The notes under the pieces: generated by a model
Told to the model about the DNA's origin: nothing
Seen by the model: the letters and a program-made list of their open reading frames with translations, nothing else
Database searches by the model: none
Origin: Haematococcus lacustris
Taxonomy: Eukaryota > Chlorophyta > Chlorophyceae > Chlamydomonadales > Haematococcaceae
Length of the DNA: 64,000 bases
NCBI GenBank assembly: GCA_030144725.1
Contig: JASKMD010000008.1
Span: forward strand, 5,762,976-5,826,975
Direction: 5' to 3'
Made by a program: the position numbers and the translations under genes
Shown: positions 1 to 9,796 of the stretch, piece by piece
Numbering within the stretch: the first letter of the stretch is position 1
Layout of the letters: the number at the start of each line of letters is the position of its first letter

Positions 1-580
1 CTGGTCTTGAGGGACCCAGGAGCACAGCTGGGGGAAGCAGTATGGGGGAACACATTTGAGGCAGCAGCAGCCTGGTGGCTGATTGGATTGAGGGTTGGTC
101 AGGCTGAGTGGGTGGTCTGGCCTTGAGGAGGGCAGGAGGGCTGCAGCACAGTCGGGCTCAGGTCAGGTGCCACGCTGCCATACCAGGCTGCCAGTCCACA
201 ATGGGTGTAAACCCATCATCATCAAGGTAGCAAGCAGTGGCCATGGTCTTGCTTGCCATGACCAGCAGCCTGCAGCAAGCAGCCCCTGACTACACCCCTG
301 CCCCTCCTCCTGTGTAAGTGGAGGTGTGGCATGCTCCTGCTTTGCAAGGCAGGTAAGGTGGGCAGGGACCCAAGCAGCAGGTTGTTCAGGATGATGATGG
401 TCAGCGGAGCGTTAGGCTGGCGTGGGTCCCATCAGCTCCCTGGATCAAATCCCGCTGCCCACACAGCTGGAGGCACATGTCCTGCCTGCCTGCCACCCCT
501 CCCATCCTTGCGCTGCAAGGGCTGCTGTGGAGTAGGCAGCTCACCCAGCCATCCATCACAGCAGCTCACCCAGCCATCAC
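1..580. other. Unresolved 3' part of the J-domain gene
   Basis: I see no second gene here. The stretch probably holds later introns and exons of the minus-strand J-domain gene, whose last supportable exon ends at 581. The minus frame stays open to about 432 but loses protein character. No exon with convincing splice sites could be fixed, so the 3' end of that gene is unknown. Confidence 0.35.
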
Positions 581-1710
581 CCTCCTCCTCAGCGTCAATG
601 TCCCGAGCTGCTGTGTTTTGAGCTTGAGTCCAGGAGGCCCAGTACTGGCGTGCTGACTGGGTGTTGCCACCCATGAACATGGCCTCACTGAAGAATTCCA
701 CCTCCTCGTCATCACGCCTGCTGCTGCTGCCACCACCACCACCACCACTGGCACCGCTGCTCTTGGTGGTGCTGTTACTGCGGGCTCTACTGCTGCTGTT
801 GCCACGCTGGTGTGAGGCCTTGGGTGATGGGTTCATCACCTCCTGAAGTTGCCTCTCCTGGTGGCAGTTGGCAGCATGGTGAACAATGACAACACATGGC
901 AGCATGGCACCCACTTGCCCCAACCTGCCATCTTGGCTGGTCATGTGGAACAGCACTTCAGAGCAGAACTATTGCTGCAGGGCTAAGCTGTCACCTACCC
1001 ACGCGGCGTGGCAGCGTGCTGGACATGCCAAGGGATATGGTGCATGCGACCCATGCCGTCAAAAGTGCCACCGGTGTGGGGTTTGTGGTCATCGAGGGTG
1101 AAATCGAGGACGGTAAAGTTGCATTGTAGCTGAGTGAGATTACCCACAGTCAAACATATTTTTCCATGTTATATGAGGTATGCTTGTCTGTCACCTACCC
1201 AAGCCAGGGTGTTGTCGTACTGGGCCTTCTTGTCCGCATCCCCGAGCGTCTCCCATGCGTGGTTCACCCTCACAAACTGGGCCTGTGGGCGTGGCCAGGG
1301 AGTTGTGGCTGGGCCCAGGCTCAAGAACCTGGCTGCAACTAACTAAGACATTGGGGACATGGGCAGCTGGGCACACAACCTGTTTGTGCACTGTGCCTAG
1401 CTGCCTGGCCGCCTGTCTGCTTAGTGGCTCAACGATACATTCTCTCACACCTGAGCTCCGGGCTCCTTGTTCACATCAGGGTGAAGCCGAATAGCTAGAC
1501 GGCGATAGGCTGCTTTGATGGTCGCTAGGCTCGATGTACGTGGCACCCCAAGCACATCGTAGTGGCTTTGAGCTGCGAAAAGGCCTGCCACACAGTCTGT
1601 GGCACCCAACATTCAACAGTTTTGCACCCGTCGTCGTTACCGCTGGATTGACATCGAAGACGGTTCGGCTGAACTGATTGGGCCGAGAACGGGCGGCATG
1701 TTGTGTGCAT
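581..1710 (-). CDS. Organelle-targeted J-domain (DnaJ-like) protein, 3' end not resolved
   Basis: Minus-strand exons that join in phase: 1641-1710, 1451-1572, 1199-1276 and tentatively 581-842. The protein starts at ATG 1710 with about 24 residues rich in R, S, Q and C, like a plastid or mitochondrial transit peptide. A J domain follows, opening with HYDVLGV (residues 27-33), a basic helix ending [11 protein letters not shown] with the HPD motif at residues 54-56, then NHAWETLGD and KKAQYD. HPD loops stimulate Hsp70 ATPase, so the protein should be an Hsp70 co-chaperone. The fourth exon encodes a Gly/Ser linker and an acidic segment; no zinc-finger or C-terminal substrate domain is visible. 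The start lies only 195 bp from the stop of the next minus-strand gene, so the two are tightly packed head to tail. J-domain identity is firm; exons beyond residue 90 are not. Confidence 0.8.
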
Positions 1711-1781
1711 CGCCTTGTCCGCATAGCCTACGCCCTATCCCGTGCACCGTGCACGGTTTTGCGGCGCACAGGAACGATCGG

Positions 1782-1786
1782 TTACA
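1782..1786 (-). other. Polyadenylation signal TGTAA of the SDR gene
   Basis: TGTAA, the usual poly(A) signal of volvocalean algae, occurs on the minus strand about 120 nt after the SDR stop codon (1905-1907) and before the J-domain start codon at 1710. Position and motif fit a short 3' UTR. No cleavage site can be read from sequence alone. Confidence 0.55.
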
Positions 1787-1904
1787 TTGCCCACATCGCC
1801 CCACATTGCCCACATGGCTTAACTGCAACCGCCCGCCATTTAGAGCCAATCTTATGCCCATTGCTCATGGGAGCTACCGCCCAGTTCTCCACATTGACTG
1901 CTGC

Positions 1905-4900
1905 TCATGGTTTAAATGGTTCATATGTGGGGGTGCCATACAGCTTGTTGCTGTCCACTGCCGACAGCACCTTGCCATCCGCTTTCTTGCTAAACAGCGC
2001 TTTGACGGCCAGCAGTGCCACGTCATCGCGGCCGATGCTGCCAGCGACCTGAACCGACTCTGTAAGGACGCCTGCAACAACGAGGAACGGGCAGGCCACT
2101 AATCCCCATCGCCAGGCGGCCGCCCCGCCCCGCCCCGCCCCGCCCCGCTTCCCGACTGCTGCACCTCGTTACCTGTGTTGCTGGCAGGGTCGTTGGTGAG
2201 GCCGCCTGGCCTGATGATAGTCCAAGCCATCTGGTCCTGGGCCATCAACGCAGCCTCCGCCTTGTCCTTCTCAACTAGCACTGGCTTCAGCACACTGTAC
2301 ACCTGCAGCAAGCATGGGCAGCAAGCATAGCTCGCGGGCCCACGACACCCAGGGCTGCCAGGTGGCGACCGCCATGACATGCTGACGATAACGATAAGCA
2401 GGGGAAGGGGGAGGCCAGGCTTGTTACCACAGCACATTTGATACCGACGTGATGGCCCTGCATGGTCCTAATGCTCCCCGGCAAACAGTGGATTTAAAAA
2501 CACATGGCCTTTTCTGGCAAGGACTAAAACACACTCGCACCGTGCCGCCAGCCTGCTTTGTTCTGGCGCATCTCTTGCTGCCAGCTGCCCACATGAGGCA
2601 TCGGCTGTGGTGTCAGTGACCAGGGTGTCTTAGGTCTTTTGAGACCGCTCATGGGCGGGTCAGCATGCACCCGCACCCCTTCCCCGCACCTCCCTCAACA
2701 CCCCCTCCCGGCCACTCACCTTCTCCCCGATGGCATCCTTGGTTTCCCCACAGCCTAGGGAGGTGACCAGCACAAACTTCTTCACGCCCTTCTTCAGCGC
2801 AGCCTGGATCATGTTGATGTTGCCCTGAGGCCAGGGTCAGGCACAAGCAGCAGCCAGGCAGCTAGGGTATGGGTAAGGTGCTTGGCACTGCAGGCTGGCA
2901 GTGGACAGGGGACAGGACAGCACAGATAGGCAGCACAGGCGAGGATTGCACAGGTGGGATGGCAGCCCAGATGAGCGATGTAACCAAGGATCAAGCTTTG
3001 CTGCCATCTGTTCTGATGTAAAAGGTGCTGCCTGGTGCTGCTGTCTATGCCGCCGCTGCCGCTGCTGCTCCTGTTGCTGCTGGTTGTGAACATGATAGCG
3101 TGACAAGCTGTGAGGGGCTGTAATGGGTTGTGGAAGCAACTCTCGCTCATCTTCCACAGACCCATGACGCGAGGCTGAGCCATCCAGGCATTGTGTGATT
3201 TCACATGAGCGTGTATTTTTCACGGGAAACCCAAGTTGTTCGAAGAGGCCACCGCCCGTCGCACTGCGCATCGCGTGATGGCTAAGAAGAAGCGGAAGGG
3301 TAGCGACAAGAAACATAAAGGTGCGTGTCCCCAGCCGTGACGTGAGCCCTAGACGTGAGTTACGCGCTGTGAGATAACCCGTCGCTCCTGTTGGTTCCAT
3401 CGCAGTTTCTCGTTCCGCCCAAGGCAAGCAACGACAGGCGCGCCGTGATGGCTGGGCCACGCGTCAACGTCAGGTGTGGGTCTGCTCTCGCCTTATGTGT
3501 CCCCGCACTGTTTGTGTTGACCCCGACTTGTGTCTTGGCTTGTCAAAATGGCCTGTCAAAATGTCAATTGTGCTTGGCTGCAGGTTATCAAGGTCCCCGA
3601 GGGCGCAGGCTGGAGGCCCCCAGCAGGGCAGGTGGAAGAGCGCCTGGTGCGCCCAGCCTGGAGCCAGGAGCGTGGCCAGCCAGTGCGGGGCCTGGTGTGG
3701 TGCCCGGTAGTGGCCCCCCGCAGGCCCCCACAGGCCCCCCGCAGCAGCCAGGCAGCCACACAGGCAGCAGCCTCAGAGCCAGGGCCCAGCACACCCCAGC
3801 CAGCCAAGCGCAGCAAGCGCACCAAGGCTGAGCCAGGGGCAGCTGAGCCCACCAAGGGCAAAGGCAAGGCTGCCAAAGCCAAGCCAGCACCACAGCCAGG
3901 CAGGTGGCTGGACAGGGCCTGCAATGCAGCGCTGAACATGCAGCGCATTGGGGAGAGCAGGTGGCGGCCGCTGGAGCTGTGCTTCTGGCCAGACCAGGAA
4001 GCTCTGCCAGCCAAGGGCAAGGAGTACCCTGGCCTGGGGTACAAGCGGCTGCGAGACAAGCCCCCCAAGGCCCAGGAGCAGCAGCAGCAGCCTGCTGAGG
4101 CACAGTAGTGTGTGCCCCCCTCCTCTTGAGCTGTTATCAGCTTACACTTAGTGCATGTTTTGTCATGCCAACTCTACATCATATAGCCCTCGGGTCAGGC
4201 AATATTGTAGGTGGTAGGCGGCTCATGTGCCATGTGCACTGGGTTTACTCCACACAGCCCAATAACACTATTTTAGCCGGAGCTAGTTAGTGGCTGCTAG
4301 TGGCTGCTAGTTCCGGCTAAAATGGAGGCCCTAGTGAGGGACAAGGGGGCTGTAATGGGTTATGGTGGTGCCATTGTGGTGCCACGTCTGAGAGCAAGAG
4401 TCTGATTTCCCGCACCTGCCTGGGCTGTGATGCAGGCTGCTAACCCTAACCCTAACCCTAACCCTAACCCCGCCGTGGCACAGCTGACTTACTTGCGAGT
4501 CCACCTCAGGATTGGCTGTGCTGCCACCCAGGGTGCACACGACTGCATCCACCTCCTCAATGCCTGCCAACAGGGTCAGCAGGGGTTAGCAGGGGTCAGC
4601 AGGGTCCGCAGGGTCAGCAGAGGTGGGTGTCAACAGGGGTAGGGGGGCTGCTGACAGCAACACAGCATGACTGAGGACAGCAGTTGAGCCAAGGTGGGCA
4701 GATGCCCTACCTGGCTGGGTAGGAGGGGGCAGCCAGGCAAGCCAACATGGCACAAGCAACAGCCCAATGGCAATGCAGGCACCCCTTCCCCTCCCCCTTC
4801 CCCTCCCCTCCCTTCATGCTGCTGCTGAGGGTGCTGCTGCCTCTGCTGCTCCCTCTGCTGCTCCCCCCCTGTGCCTCTGCTGCTGCTGTTGCTCAGCCGC

Positions 4901-5811
4901 TGCCTGGCAGCACCTGCCAGCCCTGCACTCACTTACTGGCCATGACCTTCTCCAGGTCGCTTGGGACCAGTGCATCCCCCTTGGCCACGATGGCCATCAT
5001 GCCCTCGATCTCCTGCAGGGCAGGGGAGACACGGGGCAGTGCTTGCCACTCATCTCAGCACACCTGGTCTGCTAACTGGGAGGGCAGCTGAGAGGCCCAG
5101 CGCCAGGCCACCAGCCACCAGGACACTGCACCTAGCAAATGGGTGGCAGCTGCTGTGGTGGCCTGTGCTCTTGGCCAACATCAAGGCTGGGCAGTTGGAT
5201 TTCACATGGGGATTGAACATGCGTTGCTGAATGGGCATCAGCCTGCCTTGGCTGGGAGGTGGACACCTGACCAGCTGTTACGCTGATGGCAGCAGTGCTG
5301 GCAGTGGAAAGAGGCTTATTAGGGTGGGGTGACATTCATTTGCCACTCCAGCTGCTGGAGGTGGCTGCTGCCCAGGTCAGCCTGGTGGTTGCCACACCTT
5401 GCGCCGCACATCGGTGCGCTGCAGCTGCCAGACCCAGCTGCCCATGTTCTTCAGCCTCCTCGTCACATGCAAGGCCACGCCTCCACCACCAGCCACTAAG
5501 ATGCTTGCATTGTCAGGGTCAAGCTCGTACCCTGAGGCAGCCTGCAACACCACAGGCCCATGTGTCCACGTGCTGCAAGAGCAACTCTGAGGCTACATGC
5601 CACACCTGCGTACGCAAGGCAGGTCGCGAGGCCCTGCACACAAAAGCATCACATCGTGATCCCAATGACAATGCCGCCGGACCATCACAGCGTTACAGCG
5701 CGACAGCGGACCATGGCTAGTGCGCATCAGCATCGCGCACCTAGTCGGACAACGGCGATGTGGGGCGCTGGCACTAAACGCCGTGGATCCTGTGAATCGT
5801 GAAAGCTGCAT
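1905..5811 (-). CDS. NmrA-like atypical SDR, NAD(P)-binding Rossmann protein, plastid-targeted
   Basis: Seven minus-strand exons join in phase: 5689-5811, 5398-5541, 4937-5012, 4493-4563, 2720-2824, 2173-2302, 1905-2071 (816 nt, 271 aa). Exon 1 is a plausible transit peptide (41 residues, S/R/A-rich, few acidic). The Rossmann start is SILVAGGGGVALHVTRRL, then DAVVCTLGG, INMIQAALKKGVKKFVLVTS, and the family signature WTIIRPGGLTNDPAS. These are landmarks of the plant atypical SDRs (At5g02240/At2g37660-type), often plastid proteins binding NADP without a known reaction. The third Rossmann glycine is replaced by leucine. No SDR Tyr-x3-Lys pair is obvious, so a binding or assembly role is as likely as catalysis. 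The intron at 2825-4492 holds a Fanzor-like relic on the opposite strand and TTAGGG repeats. Exon 1 is the least certain exon. Confidence 0.82.
3223..4108 (+). pseudogene. Fanzor/TnpB-like C-terminal relic inside the SDR intron
   Basis: Three plus-strand exons join in phase (about 3223-3320, 3406-3473, 3584-4108), opposite to the host gene. They encode a Lys/Arg-rich stretch (AKKKRKGSDKKHK), a Pro/Ala/Lys-rich linker, then RWLDRACNAALNMQRIG followed by a Trp/Pro-rich tail ending at TAG 4106-4108. The segment D-R-x-x-N-A-A-x-N matches the RuvC-III signature of TnpB and its eukaryotic relatives (Fanzor), usually DRDxNAAxNI. Here the expected second Asp is Ala (GCC), which should kill nuclease activity. 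I recall closely similar proteins as common in Haematococcus. No RuvC-I or RuvC-II region was found, so this is a 5'-truncated, inactive copy. The link to Fanzor rests on one short motif and is moderate. Confidence 0.5.
4271..4322. repeat. Near-perfect hairpin downstream of the Fanzor-like relic
   Basis: Arms 4271-4286 (TTTTAGCCGGAGCTAG) and 4307-4322 pair over 16 bp with one G/T mismatch. The 20-nt loop carries a direct duplication of TGGCTGCTAG. It lies about 160 bp beyond the Fanzor-like stop codon and may mark the end of that mobile element or a structured 3' RNA. Confidence 0.6.
4440..4470. repeat. Interstitial telomere-like (CCCTAA)5 tract
   Basis: Five consecutive CCCTAA units read on plus, so the minus-strand SDR pre-mRNA reads TTAGGG. 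The tract starts about 22 nt after the splice donor of the 4493-4563 exon. It is too short and too internal to be a chromosome end. Confidence 0.85.
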
Positions 5812-6126
5812 TTTCCTTTGAGCTCCGCAAACCGTTTGTACCTACGGTGTTACCTGGCCCTGCGCCAGTCACAGGGTGCGAGTGATGTTTAATGGCGAGA
5901 TGGTAAAGATTGCAACCTAGTCAATATCTGCATCCTCAGTTCATGCAACCTTGATATGCATTGCCTTAACACAGGCATCTTAAATGTGAAAGAAATCACC
6001 AAACATCACTATCAACTAGGGAGCGCAATCTAGCCTAGATCTAGCCTAGATCTAGGCTAGTCAAATCTAGGCTAAATCTAGGCTAGATTGACTAGACTAG
6101 ACGGGGGCCCTATTCGCGACTCTTTT
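5812..6126. other. SDR upstream region with a CTAG-rich palindrome cluster
   Basis: The SDR promoter should lie here, but no clear TATA box was found. At 6029-6095 the hexamer CTAGGC/GCCTAG recurs in both orientations, including the palindrome ATCTAGCCTAGATCTAGGCT, which could extrude a cruciform. At about 5950-5975 a segment (GCAACCTTGATATGCATTG) has a close copy at about 7657, on the other side of the inverted-repeat transposon. Confidence 0.5.
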
Positions 6127-7374
6127 GGTCACCCCGGCCATTGGCCATGCCAATCCGTGACAGGCCTGACGCTGACACCACGCGCTGGCGAAGGGTAGCT
6201 GAGGCTATCGCGGTAAGTCACGCGCGCTAAAAGTCGCGTTTCAGACTGAAGCCTCCCAGATCACTCCGCCCGCCATTCCCGCGGACTGTGAACATGGTCG
6301 CTCGCTGCAGCCTGGGGCTCAACGGGGTGCGAACGTACGTGGGTCGCAGGTCGAAGCGCAAGATTCCCTGGGTTGGGTCGGGACCCCTCATGGCCCGTGT
6401 ACTTCCTAAAACCTGGCCCGGGCCCTTCTGACACCTGAGCCGGGACCTGCCTGATCCTGCCTCCAAGCATGCACAGCATCTCCCTTAGGTGTCAGCAGCA
6501 CCGTGCGTGGACTTTGTTTCGCTACCGTGCACTCTGCTAAAGCCTTGACCCCATCATTCCTGGGCTTCTGTCAAGACCATAAACTTTTCGGCCAGTGGTC
6601 CTTTCCGCGTGCTTCCACCTTTCACTGATAGCTAAGCGGGTCTTTATTCTGGGATGTAGCCCAGGCAAGCTCTATCACTTTGTGTGGTACATACAATGAC
6701 AAAATGTGGCAGAGGGTGAATGTGGCATGGGGCGATCTCATCACAGGGGCCGATTGGCAGCTTTCTGGGTTCATCCCCGACGGGGTGGACCCTGTGCTAC
6801 CGTTGGGCGCCCTCATCGCTACCTTTCTCGCACTGTGCACGAAATTGATACCGAAAAATGCGATGAGCCCTCCTGGACCCCGACGTCGCGCTGCCTTGGC
6901 ACACCATAGAGCGATGCGTGCCAAGCTTGTAAGTAGTGTCAGTGGCAGTGCCGGAAACCTCCATTGTGGCGGGCGCCACGGACGCCACGAAAAACATGAC
7001 AGTGCCATGCACCCAGCTGACACCGGCTGAGCGAAGCGTGGCGTGACTCAGTCTCGTGGTGTAGTGACATAGCGTGGTGGCATGGCGCACTGCGATGGCC
7101 TGCGGCGCACTACGAGGGCTGCCTCTTTAGTGCGAAGTTAGCTACGGACGCCACGGAGCGCCTCGCCATCCTGCTCTTGTGAGTGGGTCGCAACTTGTTT
7201 GCGCTATCTCAATTTTCAACCTGGTGGCGGGCGGTGATCTGAGACAAGGCTTCAGTCTGAAACGCGAGTTTTAGCGCGCGTGACTTACCGCGATAGCCTC
7301 AGCTACCCTTCGCCAGCGCGTGGTGTCAGCGTCAGGCCTGTCACGGATTGGCATGGCCAATGGCCGGGGTGACC
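6127..7374. mobile_element. DNA transposon with 128-bp terminal inverted repeats
   Basis: The left arm 6127-6254 and right arm 7247-7374 are near-identical reverse complements, both ending in GGTCACC at the outer edge. Differences over about 128 bp are very few. T-rich sequence (TTTT) flanks both ends and may be a short target duplication. The 1-kb core has a plus ORF (6680-7030, 116 codons) of no recognised family. Long inverted repeats around a non-transposase core suggest a non-autonomous Mutator-like or foldback element; the superfamily is not provable here. Arm identity suggests recent insertion or arm-to-arm conversion. Confidence 0.85.
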
Positions 7375-8680
7375 TTTTTAGTATTCTCTTTTTCTCTGAT
7401 TCTCTGCGGTTGGGGCGGTTTGGGGCAACCACCCGCCTGCTGTGCCTGCGACTGCGGCTGGTCTTGAAACTCTAGGACCGATGGGAGACTCGCGGAGCGA
7501 GCTTGGCGAGTTGAAACTTGATTGTGCTTGCGGCTCGATAACAGGCGCAGTTCTATCATTGATGCCACTACTCAGCACTAGAACAATCGATAGTGTGTCC
7601 GCGATCGCTTGCCCCGGCATGGTCGTGTCCGCGATCGCTTGCCCCGCTCGCTAATTGCAACCTTAATATGCATTGACTCAACACCTAATATCAGCACCTA
7701 ATATCACTATAGATTCGACGCCAATCAGCTGTGTCACAATTCTGAATAAGACCAATGTGATCCGCTGTGCAACCATCGCTGGGCATATAAGCTGTGCACT
7801 CATTCTCGCACTGTTGTCACACTAGGGTCGCCGAAGTCACTTGGCTGCATCATGAAAATATTGTGATATGAAGCATTACCCTGTACTTCTATGGTTGCAC
7901 TCTGTGAAGGACGCACCCCTGTGCCCGTGTTCGCCCGCCTGTGCCGGAGTGTGTAGTGATTTCAAGCTTCCAGTCCCATGTGTTGCACTGCTGTTCATTA
8001 CCAGACACTGGGCCACACAGCAGCGCACTGGTAGGGTACCACACACAACCCCTGCTGCTACACGACTCACGATCAGCATCCAGCGTCTTTTCAACACTGA
8101 GGCCTCGCCTGCTACCACTCTGCTGTCCACCATTGCTGGACACACGACACGGCAGCTAGCCAATGGGCTTTACCCCTCAGTGGCTCTGCCGGATGCAGGC
8201 ATAGGCCTTAGCTCTCCACTGTGCATTGAGGGTTAGCAGCAGGTCGTAGGGCACCTGCACAGCACAACCATATGCTGTTGTCTTAGAATACAAAGCATAT
8301 CAGGGACGAGAAGGGCCCACCTGGCCCAATCCTTTGACATACATATTTACTTTGTTTTAGACGATAGATGCAATAAAGACGGGGATGCTGTGTGCAAACT
8401 ATGCAGTAATCATTGCTACTGCTATTGCTACTGATGAGGTGGGGACAGTGTGACCCCAGCCCTAACCAACCCTGTCAACTACCAGCAATAACTGAGCAGC
8501 CTGAGCCTGGGCTCCGCCAGCCTCCTTGCCGACACACCAGCAACCCATGCATACGCTATTGACGCCTGGTAGCCTTGCAGTGCATTCCTCACCAGCAGGC
8601 TGGCTGCCCACCACTCATGCTGGACCTGGGGCACTTGGCTGCAGCTGGGGTGTGCAGAGCGTATGTAAATGCAGGCTGCA
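7375..8680. other. Intergenic region, no supported gene
   Basis: I could not assemble a gene. The 5' end repeats a sequence found left of the transposon (GCAACCTTAATATGCATTGA near 7657 versus about 5950), so the transposon seems nested in an older repeat. A direct repeat of TCCGCGATCGCTTGCCCC occurs near 7600 and 7629. ATATAAG at about 7784 could be a TATA element but has no gene attached. Confidence 0.4.
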
Positions 8681-9055
8681 TCACTTCTTGGCGTGGAGCT
8701 CCAAGTAGGGCTGTAGCTCAGGCGGCACCGGGACACCCTGCTCCTTCAGCTTTAGAGCCACCTGGGTGCGGAACTGCTTGCGCTCCAGCTCACCCTCCTC
8801 CCAACGCTCTGCTTCCTTGGCTGTTACGCTGCGGGGCGGCATGAAGGCGTGGCATACTTTGGGCCAGTTTTGCTGCTTTGGCCATCGGCACCCTCATGTC
8901 AGTGCAGGGGATGCGCGCATGAAGCCACAACGGCGTCTTTGCACTCACGTGGCGTAGAAGCCCGTGTTCAGCATGAAGCCCTCCACTGCCGCGCCAATTG
9001 CGAAGCAGACAGCAGAAAGCTTGATGTAGAAGCTTGTAGGGAGCCGCGCTGACAT
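8681..9055 (-). CDS. Small single-pass membrane protein (84 aa), function unknown
   Basis: Two minus-strand exons, 8949-9055 and 8681-8828, join in phase with a canonical GTGAGT donor and CAG acceptor. The product begins MSARLPTSFYIKLSAVCFAI; a hydrophobic span at residues about 10-27 (KLSAVCFAIGAAVEGFML) is followed by NTGFYATVTAKEAERWEEGE, then a charged helix ending LELHAKK. The pattern FYIKL-hydrophobic-F/M-TGFY followed by a basic/acidic helix resembles short plant proteins and, loosely, the SMIM4/UQCC5 family of mitochondrial inner-membrane proteins linked to complex III assembly. That link is inference from layout only. The gene is complete although a Fanzor 3' fragment begins about 60 bp upstream of its start codon. 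Confidence 0.7.
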
Positions 9056-9109
9056 GCCCTAAGGAGCTCTATCGGGCTCGTGTGTTCCTTTGTGCCTTTG
9101 TGTTCCAAT

Positions 9110-9600
9110 CCTACAAATGTGCATGACATGAGCATATCCCACATGCCATGACACATGACTTGACTTCATGCATCTCCTACAACCATATGCAGGTTCTATG
9201 ACCGGGACGTGTCAGCCGCGCTGAACATCCGCCGCTGTGCAGTCGGCCCAGGGCCACGTCCCACTGAGCTGTGCTACTGGACTAACCGCCCAGCCATGCC
9301 AAATCCAGGCCAGCCAGGCCAGGAGTGGGTAGAGATACCCGACAAGCCCCTGTTGCTCAAGTGGCAGCGCCAGTTGCAGCAATAGCCAGCTACAGCTCAA
9401 GACAATCCCAACATAAAAAAACAATATACCCCTTACAAAGGGTGTGTGTGTGGCACAGGCACAGGCACTGGCACAAGCACACACACCAGAAGGCTGAGCA
9501 GAAGTGGGCATTGGGCTCACTGTCAGTAGCCTTTACAATGATGAGCTCGCAGCTAGGTTCGATTCCAACTCATGTTTTATTTTGATGTAGCATGAGGGCT
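9110..9600 (+). mobile_element. 5'-truncated duplicate of the Fanzor-like element 3' end
   Basis: This segment repeats about 10560-11090 in the same orientation: the end of the last intron, the last exon, and a shared downstream stretch (a TG-rich tract, ACACACACCAGAAGGCTGAG, CTGTCAGTAGCCTTTACAAT, TTTATTTTG). It has no upstream exons. It is either a truncated insertion or one arm of a tandem duplication. Confidence 0.75.
9193..9385 (+). pseudogene. Orphan last exon of a Fanzor-like protein
   Basis: Preceded by a CAG acceptor, it reads FYDRDVSAALNIRRCAVGPG and ends at TAG 9383-9385. DRDVSAALNI is the RuvC-III-type motif with its Asp kept (Ser in place of the usual Asn). The same exon exists at 10655-10847 with several substitutions in the tail. 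The rest of the protein is missing, so this copy cannot make a nuclease. Confidence 0.6.
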
Positions 9601-9796
9601 GTGGGGTTCAGGAGTTGTCGGGCTCGACGGGGTTTCTACCTCATGTCAAAACTGTTTCTCATCACCGAAAAGGCAAGACAGTGCTCATGAGTCATGACTC
9701 TATGATATGGAGCATTCTCTTTAATGACACTAGATCTTGATACTAGTCAGCTTAAGTATCGGGCTGTAGTGCCTCAGGGTGCAACCTCCGGGTGCA

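Noticed and set aside
432..956. The 174-codon minus frame as one continuous gene
   Set aside because: It is one exon of the J-domain gene read through both introns; a CAG acceptor at 844-842 and a GTGATG donor at 580 fit better.
4440..4470. A chromosome end at the CCCTAA tract
   Set aside because: Only five units, with coding exons of one gene on both sides.
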